Notes: generated by a model not told the origin, from the letters alone. A stretch of 64,000 nucleotides of DNA from Cohnella fermenti (GCF_004801405.1 NZ_SSOB01000050.1:1-64000); one strand, 5' to 3'. Counted from the first letter of the stretch, positions 52,903-62,139 are shown. Program-made: numbers and translations.

Positions 52903-53943
52903 ATGTTCAAGCGGCTTGATCGCAACATCCAGGGCGTGCTTCTGTCCGTGGTGTTCATCTATTTGGTCTTGTCGAGCTGGGTGGTCTATCGGTCGATGGA
53001 GTCGAGGGGGACGGAGTCGCTGCAGCGGATGTCCGTGCAATATACGGGGCAGCAGCACCAGAACGCCGAGCTGTTCAAGCGCTGGATGGAGGAGACGGTG
53101 CAGATCGTCGTGAGCCGCGACGGTATCCGCGATGCGCTCTCCCGCTTGCCGCTCGACGATACGCTTCAGCCGCAGCTTGACGGATTGCGCGCCTCGAATG
53201 TGGATATGTCGAGCCTTGTGCTGTACGGCAAACAAGGAGCCGTTTATTCCTCGGGAAATATTACGAGTCTCATGACGATGGACAACCTGGCGGAAGAGCC
53301 GGAGATTGCGCGATATCTGGCCTCGGGACAGGATGGGGAATGGCTCGCACTCTCGGCGAAGAGTCTCTATTATCCGGCCGGAGGCGGAGACCGGATGAGC
53401 CTCTTCCACTTCACGAGAATCAAAGACCGGCTGGGCAACGATCTCGGCGTGCTCCAGTTCGAGACAAGCCTGCCGAAGCTGCTCGGCTTGTTCCGTTCCG
53501 AGGCGAACACGATCTACGGCGGCAATCGCCCGTACTTGATCACGGAGGGCGGGCAATGGCTCGGAGAGAACGGGCTTCCCGCCGACGTGCCGGAGGAGAC
53601 GAAGCAAGAAGCGGCGCGCTTGAGCGGACAGCGGGCGGAGGCGGAGCTGAAGGAAGGCTTGCTGCTCGTCTATGCGCTGGAGCATTCCGCAGATCGGATC
53701 GCGATCGTCATCCCGGACGCCGGAATGAAGGGGGAGCTGCGCAAGCTCGGGCTGATCCTCATCGGAGTGGGAGTGGCGATGGCGCTGCTGTTCGTCTGGT
53801 TGATCCGCAAGCTGAGCTTCAGCCTGACGACACCGTTGCAAGCGCTCTACCACAAGATGCGGACAACGATGAAGGAGCCGGAAGGGCGAAGCGGAGGGCC
53901 GGAAGATCGCGAGAAGGCCATGCTTGATGAGGGGAAGGGGTAG
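52903..53943 (+). CDS. Sensor-like membrane protein with extracellular cache-type domain and no kinase
   Basis: This is a 346-residue protein with one N-terminal membrane helix (LLSVVFIYLVLSSWVVYRS), about 250 extracytoplasmic residues resembling the double-cache region of YesM-type kinases, and a second helix (LILIGVGVAMALLFVWLI). It ends after a short tail of about 45 residues; no HAMP, H-box or ATPase is present. The stop is clean and no kinase fragment follows. It sits directly convergent to a complete YesM-type kinase gene, so it could be an accessory sensor or a decayed kinase. Confidence 0.72.
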   Translation: MFKRLDRNIQGVLLSVVFIYLVLSSWVVYRSMESRGTESLQRMSVQYTGQQHQNAELFKRWMEETVQIVVSRDGIRDALSRLPLDDTLQPQLDGLRASNVDMSSLVLYGKQGAVYSSGNITSLMTMDNLAEEPEIARYLASGQDGEWLALSAKSLYYPAGGGDRMSLFHFTRIKDRLGNDLGVLQFETSLPKLLGLFRSEANTIYGGNRPYLITEGGQWLGENGLPADVPEETKQEAARLSGQRAEAELKEGLLLVYALEHSADRIAIVIPDAGMKGELRKLGLILIGVGVAMALLFVWLIRKLSFSLTTPLQALYHKMRTTMKEPEGRSGGPEDREKAMLDEGKG

Positions 53944-54068
53944 CGAGGGCGATATGCGGGCAGCCGCATAATGGAGCACGTCGCTCCCGCCAACCATTGA
54001 CGCTTCGTCCTCTCGAAGATAATTTCCGTATTATGGAATATCCGCGGCGCTATCCTCCTTCTAGACAC

Positions 54069-54110
54069 TTATGCCTCTTCTCCCACCGGCTCAGGAACAT
54101 CCCCTATCCT
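54069..54110. repeat. TATCCC-CGGCTCAGAA-like repeat between converging genes
   Basis: The stretch around 54069-54110 (CTTCTCCCACCGGCTCAGGA, then CCTATCCTGAACG) is a diverged copy of the family at 16451-16655. The rest of the 250-nt gap has no gene. Confidence 0.5.
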
Positions 54111-54193
54111 GAACGAGCGGCAGAAGAGACCTAATGCCGCCAGAGGGGATGCGGCGCTGAGGGGAGGGGGGGGCGTGCCGGATGGCTCGCCCC

Positions 54194-55951
54194 TCACGGC
54201 TCCCTCCGTATCCGCACCGTGACGGTTGTGCCGACGCCGCGTTCGCTGCGGACGGACAGCCCGCAGTCCGCGCCGTATTCGAGCTTGATGCGCTCGTTGA
54301 CGTTGCGCAGCCCGTAGCCGCTCTGGAACAGGACGTCCGCCCCGGCCGTCTCCAGAGGGCGGTCGCCCTTGAAGCCGACGCCGTCGTCGCTCACCTCGAA
54401 CACAAGAAAGCCCCCGTCCATCCTCCCGGTTACTTCGATCGTTCCCTTCCCTCTTTTCTCGCTGATGCCGTGTTTGATTGCATTCTCGACGAGAGGCTGC
54501 AGGATAAGCTTCAGAATCCGTTGCCCGCGAATGCCCTCCGCCATGTCGTAGACGACCTCGAACTTGTCCGGGAAGCGCATGAGCTCGACGGTGACGAAGC
54601 TCTGCACAAGCCGGATCTCCTCTTCAATCGGAATGAACTTGTCCCCTTTATGCAGACTGATGCGGAAGAACGTCGCCAGCGAAGAGATCATCCGCTCGAT
54701 CTCCGGCTGCTTCCTCAGTCTCGCCGTCCAGGCAATCGCGTCAAGCGTGTTGTACAGGAAGTGAGGATTGATCTGCGACTGGAGGGCGACCAGCTCCATT
54801 CTTCGCTGCTTCTCCTTCTCCTCGTCGTTCTCCGTCAGCAGTTGGTTGATCCGGTCGACCATCTGGTAGTAGCTGTTCTCGAGCTCGTTGATCTCGTCCC
54901 CGCGCAGGTGGCGCTTCTCGATTGTTCGCAGGCCGGTCTTGCCGAAGCTGGCAAGCTTGCGCCGGAGCCGCAGCACCGGATCGGTAATCCGCGAAGCGAT
55001 GACCATCGACAGCACGAACAGGAAGACGAAGGCGGACCCGGCGAACAGAATCGCGATGCGGTTCCCTTCGGAGACGGCGGTCAGCAGGTCCGGGCTCGAG
55101 ACGACGCTGACGAACTTCCAGTCGACCCCGAGCGTTCGCAGCCGTTGATTGAGCGGATAGGTGATGACGAGATATTCCCGGCCGTTCTCCTTCATCGAGC
55201 GGTAGCCGGCCCGGTCGGCGGGATGGAACCGGTCGGATTCGGGGAGATCGTCGCCGAGCCTTGCCTTGTCCGGATGCGAGACGATGTGGTTGCCGCCGCC
55301 GACGATGAACGAGTAGCCGAGCCCTTCCATGCTGGCTTCGTACGCCTCGAACAGCTTGGATTCCTCCAAGTAGAAAATAATCGTGCCTGCGTTCTGACCG
55401 GTATTGAAGTTGCGAAGCTTCTGACCGAAGGGGATATAGGCGTCGCCGTCCAATCCCCGCTTGATCGTGCCGACGACCGGAATCTCCGAGGCCTCGACGC
55501 TGTGCAGGAACAGATCGTCCGGCCGCTCGACGATGTCCTCTTCGCTGCGCATCCGATACTCCTTCTTGTCGTCCGTCACAACGAACACGTCGCCGATCAG
55601 CTCGTTGCCGCCGATCAATTGGGAGGCGAGCCGGCGATAGTCCGCCCGGCGGACCTCCTCCGGCAGCGTCTCGTCGCCAAGCAGGCGATACAGGTCGGAG
55701 CTCGCAAGGAACTGCAGGAACAGCATCTGCACGTCGTCGACCATCAGCTCGATGCTGAGGCCGATCTGGCTGTGGGTCTGCTCGACGTGGCGGTACAGGC
55801 TGCTCTTCAGATAGTTCTGGGAGAAAACGTTGAACACGGCGAGCATAAGAGCCAGGTGCAGCGTAAGTCCGGCCAGAAGGACAAGGACGATGCGCGAACG
55901 GATGTTGAGCCTTCGCAGGAAGGCGCCGCGATTATCCTTCCCGCTTCGCAT
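54194..55951 (-). CDS. Sensor histidine kinase, YesM family
   Basis: This is a 585-residue membrane kinase. Two membrane helices flank a cache-like sensor of about 240 residues, followed by a HAMP domain (SRITDPVLRLRRKLASF). The kinase core of the HisKA_7TM/YesM type follows, with QINPHFLYNTLDAI (phospho-acceptor His about 397), the N-box QPLVENAIKHG, DDGVGF and GYGLRNVNERIKLEYG. It overlaps the response regulator gene upstream by 20 nt, so the two are co-expressed. It should phosphorylate the adjacent regulator in response to an extracellular sugar. Confidence 0.92.
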   Translation of the reverse strand: MRSGKDNRGAFLRRLNIRSRIVLVLLAGLTLHLALMLAVFNVFSQNYLKSSLYRHVEQTHSQIGLSIELMVDDVQMLFLQFLASSDLYRLLGDETLPEEVRRADYRRLASQLIGGNELIGDVFVVTDDKKEYRMRSEEDIVERPDDLFLHSVEASEIPVVGTIKRGLDGDAYIPFGQKLRNFNTGQNAGTIIFYLEESKLFEAYEASMEGLGYSFIVGGGNHIVSHPDKARLGDDLPESDRFHPADRAGYRSMKENGREYLVITYPLNQRLRTLGVDWKFVSVVSSPDLLTAVSEGNRIAILFAGSAFVFLFVLSMVIASRITDPVLRLRRKLASFGKTGLRTIEKRHLRGDEINELENSYYQMVDRINQLLTENDEEKEKQRRMELVALQSQINPHFLYNTLDAIAWTARLRKQPEIERMISSLATFFRISLHKGDKFIPIEEEIRLVQSFVTVELMRFPDKFEVVYDMAEGIRGQRILKLILQPLVENAIKHGISEKRGKGTIEVTGRMDGGFLVFEVSDDGVGFKGDRPLETAGADVLFQSGYGLRNVNERIKLEYGADCGLSVRSERGVGTTVTVRIRREP

Positions 55952-57194
55952 ATTCGCTCGGAGTCATGCCCGTCAGCTTCTTGAAAATCTGGCTGAAATA
56001 CTTCGAGTCGCCGAACCCGACCCGGTCGCTTACCTCGTACACGCGGTACTTGGGATCGCGCAGCATTCGCTTGGCCTCCTCGATGCGCCTCTCGGTCAGG
56101 CATTCGTAGAATGTTTTGTTCAGCTCCTTGCGGAACAGATGCATGAGATGGGTCGGGCTGACGAACACCTCGGACGCGACCATCTCGACGGTGATGTTGG
56201 AGGCGTAATGTTCGCGGATATAAGCGAGCGCGCCCCGAATCTCCCGGCGGGTGGCCGTCTCCGCCTCGTCCTCCGCGTACCAGACGCCGCCGAGGCTCGA
56301 GGCGGCCTTGAACGCCGCTTCCTGCGCGTCGCCGTAGGAATAGTGAAGCTGCGCGAGGCGGTCGGCCGGCTTGCCGATGCCGACCGCCAGCTTCGGCAGG
56401 CCGTTCTCTGCCGAGAGGCCGACGATCCCGTAGCCGAACGCCCGCAGGCGAGCGAGCCATGCCGCCGGATCGCCGCCCGCCGCGGCCACGACGGTCCATT
56501 CGTCCGGACCGGACGGGACAAGCGCCTCGGCGCGGACGGAATGCGCTTCCAGAAGCGGCGTCAGATGGCGTTCGCCAAGCTCCGGCGCCGGAGTGGAGGC
56601 TGCGTCGGAGGCAGTGACGGAGGCGGCAGCGGAGCGTTCCTTCCGGCGAACGACAACCGCGGCGAGGGAGGTTTGCCCGATCCTCGGGAGCAGCGCGGAA
56701 CGGCGCGAGATGTCTTCCTCTTCGCGCAGTCTTCCGTGCAGCAGATCGAGCCAGAACTTGCTTGCGACTTGCGGCAGCTCGTTCTTCAGCTCGCCGTAGT
56801 GAGCGCGTTCCCGGGCTTGCTCGCGCACCTGCAGGCCGAGCTTCCGGACGGAGGCGGCCAGCTCGGCCGTGTCGACCGGCTTGAGCAGATAAGAGGAAGC
56901 GCCAAGCTTAAGGGCGGCCTGGGCGTATTGGAATTCGTCGTAGCCGCTGAGGACGATGATGCCGGCTTCGAGCCTGTTCTCCTTGATGCGCTCGATAAAT
57001 TCAAGGCCGTTCATGAACGGCATGCGGATGTCCGTCAGGATGACGTCCGGCCGATGACGAAGCGCGAGCTCCAGGCCGTCCTCGCCGTTGTCCGCTTCCC
57101 CGACGATCTCGACCCCGTAGGCGGGCCAGTCGATCGTCTCGCGGATACCCGTGCGGACCAAGTATTCGTCGTCTACGACAAGCGCTTTCAACAA
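55932..57194 (-). CDS. Response regulator, YesN family (AraC-type output)
   Basis: This is a 420-residue regulator. The receiver domain carries VVDDEYLVR and DVILTDIRMP with the phospho-acceptor Asp55, then LSGYDEFQYA and a conserved Lys (YLLKPVD). A variable middle domain follows. The C-terminus is an AraC-type double HTH (ITVEMVASEVFVSPTHLMHL ... YEVSDRVGFGDSKYFSQIFK). The start is TTG with AGAGGTGA upstream. It is the likely activator of the shared-motif promoters around it (49109-62102); the motif lies just upstream of weak -35 regions, a usual position for this class. Confidence 0.92.
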   Translation of the reverse strand: MLKALVVDDEYLVRTGIRETIDWPAYGVEIVGEADNGEDGLELALRHRPDVILTDIRMPFMNGLEFIERIKENRLEAGIIVLSGYDEFQYAQAALKLGASSYLLKPVDTAELAASVRKLGLQVREQARERAHYGELKNELPQVASKFWLDLLHGRLREEEDISRRSALLPRIGQTSLAAVVVRRKERSAAASVTASDAASTPAPELGERHLTPLLEAHSVRAEALVPSGPDEWTVVAAAGGDPAAWLARLRAFGYGIVGLSAENGLPKLAVGIGKPADRLAQLHYSYGDAQEAAFKAASSLGGVWYAEDEAETATRREIRGALAYIREHYASNITVEMVASEVFVSPTHLMHLFRKELNKTFYECLTERRIEEAKRMLRDPKYRVYEVSDRVGFGDSKYFSQIFKKLTGMTPSEYAKREG

Positions 57195-57295
57195 TGCGGT
57201 TCACCTCTTGTTCGGCAAGTTCAATGGATGCGTATGTTCCGAATTCGACAAGGGGAACACGATCCCTTCCTGAAGCGGGAAACCGAGCAGAATGC

Positions 57296-57349
57296 CAAAC
57301 TTTTTCGCAGGAATGCGGAGTATGGAACGGGAGAGGCGCGTGCTATGAT
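57296..57349 (+). promoter_or_regulatory. Shared-motif promoter 3 (parvulin-like gene)
   Basis: CAAACT-T-TTTCGCAGG (57296-57311) is followed, 41 nt after TTTCGCA begins (57303), by TATGAT (57344-57349). The -35 region is weak. It is divergent from the kinase/regulator operon. Confidence 0.72.
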
Positions 57350-57395
57350 GGGCGGGCATCGGCATGGCATGTTCGGGAAGCGGAGGAGGCAGGTC

Positions 57396-58508
57396 ATGGG
57401 AATGGGGAGGAAAAAAACGACGGCAGAGCGTTCCGACGGGGAGAGAGCCGGGCGGAGGCGGGGACTGCTGACGGCGATGGCGGTTCTCGCGGTTGCGGTT
57501 GCGGCGGGGGCGGTTCTGCTCGCTGTCGCCGCCCGGCACTTGGACGCGGGGGACCGCCCGGTGCTGGCGGGCGGCATCCCGGTCGTCCGGGAGGAGCTCG
57601 CGCTGCTCGCGGGCTTCGACCGGGCGGTTGTGGCGAGCGAAATGCTCGCCGCGTCCGGCGAGGCCGATTCGGAGACGTTCTGGACGAGAGAACGGGACGG
57701 GCGCTCCCTGCTGGACGAGCTGGAGGAACGGGTCAAGCGGCGGCTTGTCCTCGGCCGGGCCGAGAGCTTGCTGGCGCTGGAAGCCGGCGTGATCGAGCAG
57801 GCCGGCTACGACGCGTTCCTGCGGCGGCTCGAAGCGGAGAACGAGAGCCGGAAGCGGGCGCAGGCGAACGGGGAAGTTGTGTACGGACCGCTTAGCTTCG
57901 ACGAGCGGACGTTCTATTCCTATGACGCGGCGAGGCTGAGAAGCGGGACGATCGCGGCATGGGCGGAACAAGGCGATGCGGAGCCGGGCGAGGAGGAGCT
58001 GCGCCGGGAATACGAGGAGCGCAAGGCCGACTTCGTGCAGACGGGGGAGGTCCGGCTGCAATGGGCGTCGTTCGCGTACGAGCAAGGCGACGAGACTTCC
58101 CGGCAGGAAGCCGAGCGGGCGGCGCGGCAAGCGTTGGCCGCGGTGCAAGGGGGCGCGGAGCTGAACGAGGCTGCGGCGGAGGTTGGCGGGAAGACGTCCG
58201 AGGCGCTGCTGACAAGCGCATCGAAACGCTCCTACGCGCTGGAGTACCCGCTTGCGATGGAAGCGGCGGCCGAGCTGCGGCCGGGCGAGCCTGGCGCAAT
58301 CGTCGAGGAGCGCGGGGCGTTCCATCTGCTTCGCTGCCTGTCGAGGGCGGAGGACCGGGCGCTTCCGTTCGAGGAGGTGCGGGAGGAGCTGGCGGCATCG
58401 CTCCTGGACAAGAGGTACGAGGAGCGGGCGCAGGAGGAAGCGGCGCGGATGGAAGTCGAGTGGGACGAACGCACGGTGCGCAGATGGCTGCTCGAGTCGT
58501 CGAGATAG
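57396..58508 (+). CDS. Membrane-anchored SurA/PpiC-like foldase
   Basis: This is a 370-residue protein with a basic start and one membrane helix (GLLTAMAVLAVAVAAGAVLLAV). An extracytoplasmic SurA-type N-domain and a divergent PpiC-like domain follow (LTSASKRSYALEYPLAMEAAAELRPGEPGAIVEERGAFHLLRCL). The proline isomerase active-site residues are hard to place, so it may be a chaperone rather than an enzyme. GGAGGAGG 7 nt before the ATG fixes the start at 57396; a much longer open frame upstream is non-coding. It may assist folding of the secreted proteins encoded around it. Confidence 0.75.
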   Translation: MGMGRKKTTAERSDGERAGRRRGLLTAMAVLAVAVAAGAVLLAVAARHLDAGDRPVLAGGIPVVREELALLAGFDRAVVASEMLAASGEADSETFWTRERDGRSLLDELEERVKRRLVLGRAESLLALEAGVIEQAGYDAFLRRLEAENESRKRAQANGEVVYGPLSFDERTFYSYDAARLRSGTIAAWAEQGDAEPGEEELRREYEERKADFVQTGEVRLQWASFAYEQGDETSRQEAERAARQALAAVQGGAELNEAAAEVGGKTSEALLTSASKRSYALEYPLAMEAAAELRPGEPGAIVEERGAFHLLRCLSRAEDRALPFEEVREELAASLLDKRYEERAQEEAARMEVEWDERTVRRWLLESSR

Positions 58509-58533
58509 GGCGAGAAGCTTCGATTCCCCTCCC

Positions 58534-58582
58534 TTTTCGCAGGATTGCCTACTGGTCCGGTCGTCGAAGCGATTGCTATGAT
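58534..58582 (+). promoter_or_regulatory. Shared-motif promoter 4 (beta-helix protein)
   Basis: TTTTCGCAGG (58534-58543) is followed, 42 nt after TTTCGCA begins (58535), by TATGAT (58577-58582). The CAAACC half is replaced by CCTCCC. A cre-like TGTAAACGCTT lies at 58600-58610, just past the expected start. Confidence 0.68.
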
Positions 58583-58632
58583 ACGTCTGCATTCCGGAAT
58601 GTAAACGCTTCACTATCAGAGGAGGAACAGTC

Positions 58633-61600
58633 ATGAAGAGGTGGCAAAGAAGGGTTAGTCTGCTGATGGTCATCGTGCTGGCGCTCGGGTTGGGATGGCC
58701 CTTGCCCCAGGAGCGGGCGCATGCGGCGGCTGCGATCGACGACCCGCTCAACGATGCGAGCAAGGCGTACGCGTATTCGACGAATTGGGTCTTCGACACG
58801 ACGAACCCGACGTACTTCGGGGGCGATTCGTCGCGGGTGACGCGCTCCAACCTGTCGACCGGCTATCTCGTCTACCGGCTCGCGGGGATGCTGGAATTCT
58901 CGGCTGTCGTGCACAAGTACGCCGCTTCGACCGGCACGGTCAAGTTCTATACGTCGCCGGACAATTCGACGTGGACGCAGGCGGCGACCGTGAACAGCGC
59001 GCCGGTCGTGACCGGCAACGCGAGCTGGTCGTCGTCGACGTACGAGCAGGCGTCCGCGCTCCCCTCGAACGCGGAGTACCTGAAGGTCGAGCTCAGCGGC
59101 GACTACGGCAACTGGCATCTGCAGATCGGCTCGGTCACCGTGTCGGACGGGTCTTCCGCTCCCGTGACGATAACGGACGAGCTGGCGGACAACTCCAAGA
59201 TGTACGCGGTATCCGCGAACTGGATGGTTGACTCCACGAATGCGTCCTACTTCGGCGGGGACACGAACCGGAAGATTCGCACCGGCCTGACGACCGAGTC
59301 GTTCACGTATCATCTGGACGATCTCCAGGCGGCCTCGGTCGTCGCGCACCGGTATGCCGGATCGACCGCGGTTCTGAGGCTGTACGGCTCGTCCGATCAT
59401 GCGACCTGGACGGAGCTTCTGACGCAGCAGGGAGAGGGCGTCGCCACGGGAGATCCCGGTTGGCAGGCGTCCACGTACAGCATCGTCGGCAAGCTGCCGG
59501 CGGGCGTCGACTACCTGAAGGTCGAGGTGAGCGGAGACGCCGCCGCGTGGGCGTTCCAGCTCGGCTCGGTTACGGTGTCGAACGTGTGGGGAGGCATCGG
59601 CAGCGAAGGAGGGTTCGGCGACTACTACGTCGATTCGGTGTCGGGCAGCGACAGCAACGACGGCCTGTCGCCAAGCGCCGCTTGGAAGACTTTCTCTCAT
59701 GTTAACAACACGATTTTTGCGCCGGGGGATCGCATCCTGCTGAAGAAGGGAAGCGTCTGGAACGAGCGGCTGTACCCGAAGGGAAGCGGAACGAGCGCCG
59801 ATCCGATCGAGATCGACTCCTACGGAACGGGCAACCGGCCGGTCGTGAACGGCGGCGGCATCGCCGGGGGAGCCGTCTACCTGCGGAATCCGTCGTATTG
59901 GACGATTCAGAACCTCGAGGTGACGAATTATGCGGCGACGCGAGGGGATGTCTACCGGGAAGGGATTCTCCTCGAGAATGCGGACGGAGGCACGCGGTCC
60001 GGCATCCGGATTGTGAACAACTACGTTCACGACGTGTCCGGCAGCTTCCGCTACCCGACCGTCGCCGGCTACAGCGGGGGGCCGCATGCCTTCGGCGGCA
60101 TCTCGGTCTACACGGGAGGGACGACGGGAACGGATCGGTTCGACGACGTGCTCATCGAAGGCAACTCGGTGGAGGACGTCGGCCGTTCGGGCATCGTCGT
60201 GTGGGACAACGTCTGGAACGGAAGCGGCTACGCCTCGACGAACGTCGTCATCCGCCAGAACTCCGTCAAGCGCTCCGACAGCGACGGCATTCTGACGTTC
60301 GGCGCGGACGGCGCGCTGATCGAGCATAACGTTGCCGAAGGGATCGGCTGGTATTCCGAGCTGAACCAGTTCAACGGCTCGGCGGCGATCTGGCCGACGC
60401 GCGGCAAGAACAACGTCGTCCAGTACAACGAGGCGTTCAACACCCGCCGCACCGAAGGCGACGGGCAGGGCTTCAACCTCGACATGGATTCGAAGGACAG
60501 CGTCATCCAGTACAACTACAGCCACGACAACGAGGGCGGCTTCGTTCTGCTCGTCGATGCGCCGCTTGTGCCGGGAGTCGAGAACGGCTCCGAGAACAGC
60601 ATCGTGCGCTACAACGTCAGCCAGAACGACCTCAAGCATCTGATCACGTTCGCCGGCGGCGTCACGGAAGGGACGCAGATTTACAACAACACCTTCTATA
60701 TCGGCAAGGCGCTGACGACCCGCATCATCGACCACGAGTGGGACGAAGCGGGCGACCTGAACGGCCATTATTCGTTCAAGAACAACCTCGTGTACAACCT
60801 GGGCAAGGGGGACTACAAGCTGCCGGGCGCGAACGGGACGTTCGACAGCAATCTGTTCTACGGCAACCATCCGGCGAACGAGCCGAGCGACCCGAACAAA
60901 ATCACCGCGAATCCGCTGCTGGTCTACCAAGGCGGAGGCGGGACCGGCTGGAGCACGGTCGGCGGCTACAAGCTGCGCGCGGGTTCGCCGGCGCTCGGGG
61001 CGGGCGCCGTCATCGCAAGCAACGGAGGCAAGGACTATTGGGGCAACGCGGTGTCGGCGGCTTCGGCTCCGAGCATCGGGGCCTACAACGGCGCAGGCAT
61101 CGACCCGAACACGGTTCCCGCGGCGCCGGACGACGGCTTCATCCCGACCTACTTCCATTACACGGTCGTTCCTGCGATCTCTTCCGGCTCGAAGCAGCTT
61201 AAGGTGATTTTCAACAATCCGACTTCTTCGGCCATGACCGTAAACAGCATCGACTGGAGCGTCGGCGCGTTAAGCGGAACGGCGACATCGATTCCGTCCA
61301 TTCCGGCGAATTCGTCGTGGACGTTCGTCGTCTCGCTGCCGGGACTCGCCGACGGAACGATGTACGCGCTGGACCTGACGGCGGAGATTGCGGGCTACGA
61401 GGATCTCGTCATCGACCGTACAATCGATTTCAACCGCGTGCTGCCGCTGGCGGACACGTCCGGCGCGGTCACGATCGACCTGGCCGACGGCACGAATCTG
61501 GTGAGCGGCTACACCGGAGCTGCGGACCTTAGCGGCCAGGTGAAGCTGCGCTGGGATGCGGCCAACCTGTACCTGCAGGCGACGATTGTGGACAATGTCG

Positions 61601-62013
61601 CGTCGAACGGCTCCTCCGGCAGCTCGATCTATGCGAACGACAGCCTGCAATTCAGCATCGCTCCGGGAATGCCCGGCGACAGCGCGTCGTGGTACGAATA
61701 CGGCATCTCGCAGACGCCGTCCGGCCCCGAGGTGTACCGCTGGCTTGCGATGGGCACGACTCCGGTCGGAGCCGTCACCGGCGCGACGCTGACCGTCTCG
61801 CGCAATGCGACGGCAAGCACGACGACGTACAACCTGACGCTGCCTTGGACGGAGCTGGCTCCGATCGCCCATTCGGCGGGCGACGTGCTCAGCTTCTCGC
61901 TCGCCGTGAACGACAACGACGGGGCGGGCCGCAAGGGCTACATCGAATGGGGCTCCGGCATCGGGGGAACGAAGGACGCGTCGCTGTTCCGCAGCCTGAT
62001 TCTTGTTCCGTAG
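58633..62013 (+). CDS. Secreted parallel beta-helix protein with CBM9-like C-terminus
   Basis: This is an 1126-residue exported protein. The signal peptide ends around AHAAA (residue 31-33). Two homologous beta-sandwich modules of about 145 residues follow (34-173 and 178-320; both contain YFGGD-x(2-3)-R and KVE-SGD-type blocks). A right-handed beta-helix spans about 330-830, with many N-x-F and RYN-type turns (IVRYNVSQND, VVQYNEAFNTRR), and a CBM9/DOMON-like domain lies near 945-1126. Beta-helix enzymes of this shape are usually polysaccharide lyases or GH28/GH120-like hydrolases; no catalytic residue was assigned. AGAGGAGG precedes the ATG. Confidence 0.8.
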   Translation: MKRWQRRVSLLMVIVLALGLGWPLPQERAHAAAAIDDPLNDASKAYAYSTNWVFDTTNPTYFGGDSSRVTRSNLSTGYLVYRLAGMLEFSAVVHKYAASTGTVKFYTSPDNSTWTQAATVNSAPVVTGNASWSSSTYEQASALPSNAEYLKVELSGDYGNWHLQIGSVTVSDGSSAPVTITDELADNSKMYAVSANWMVDSTNASYFGGDTNRKIRTGLTTESFTYHLDDLQAASVVAHRYAGSTAVLRLYGSSDHATWTELLTQQGEGVATGDPGWQASTYSIVGKLPAGVDYLKVEVSGDAAAWAFQLGSVTVSNVWGGIGSEGGFGDYYVDSVSGSDSNDGLSPSAAWKTFSHVNNTIFAPGDRILLKKGSVWNERLYPKGSGTSADPIEIDSYGTGNRPVVNGGGIAGGAVYLRNPSYWTIQNLEVTNYAATRGDVYREGILLENADGGTRSGIRIVNNYVHDVSGSFRYPTVAGYSGGPHAFGGISVYTGGTTGTDRFDDVLIEGNSVEDVGRSGIVVWDNVWNGSGYASTNVVIRQNSVKRSDSDGILTFGADGALIEHNVAEGIGWYSELNQFNGSAAIWPTRGKNNVVQYNEAFNTRRTEGDGQGFNLDMDSKDSVIQYNYSHDNEGGFVLLVDAPLVPGVENGSENSIVRYNVSQNDLKHLITFAGGVTEGTQIYNNTFYIGKALTTRIIDHEWDEAGDLNGHYSFKNNLVYNLGKGDYKLPGANGTFDSNLFYGNHPANEPSDPNKITANPLLVYQGGGGTGWSTVGGYKLRAGSPALGAGAVIASNGGKDYWGNAVSAASAPSIGAYNGAGIDPNTVPAAPDDGFIPTYFHYTVVPAISSGSKQLKVIFNNPTSSAMTVNSIDWSVGALSGTATSIPSIPANSSWTFVVSLPGLADGTMYALDLTAEIAGYEDLVIDRTIDFNRVLPLADTSGAVTIDLADGTNLVSGYTGAADLSGQVKLRWDAANLYLQATIVDNVASNGSSGSSIYANDSLQFSIAPGMPGDSASWYEYGISQTPSGPEVYRWLAMGTTPVGAVTGATLTVSRNATASTTTYNLTLPWTELAPIAHSAGDVLSFSLAVNDNDGAGRKGYIEWGSGIGGTKDASLFRSLILVP

Positions 62014-62048
62014 CCGAGAGGCGGATTCGCGCAACAGCATAGTTTCGC

Positions 62049-62102
62049 AAACCATTTCGCAGCGTTGACCTCTGAATGACGCGGGCGGGACGTGATACGA
62101 TG
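62049..62102 (+). promoter_or_regulatory. Shared-motif promoter 5 (alpha/beta hydrolase)
   Basis: CAAACC-A-TTTCGCAGC (62049-62064) is followed, 41 nt after TTTCGCA begins (62056), by TACGAT (62097-62102). A TTGACC at 62066-62071 is too far from the -10 (25 bp) to serve as a standard -35. Confidence 0.68.
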
Positions 62103-62139
62103 GGTGGGACATCTCAGGCGCAAAGGGAGCGATGCTCGC

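Noticed and set aside
55830-57395. N-terminal extension of the parvulin-like gene
   Set aside because: The frame is open for another 500 codons upstream but is antisense to the response regulator gene. A strong ribosome site and promoter place the start at 57396.
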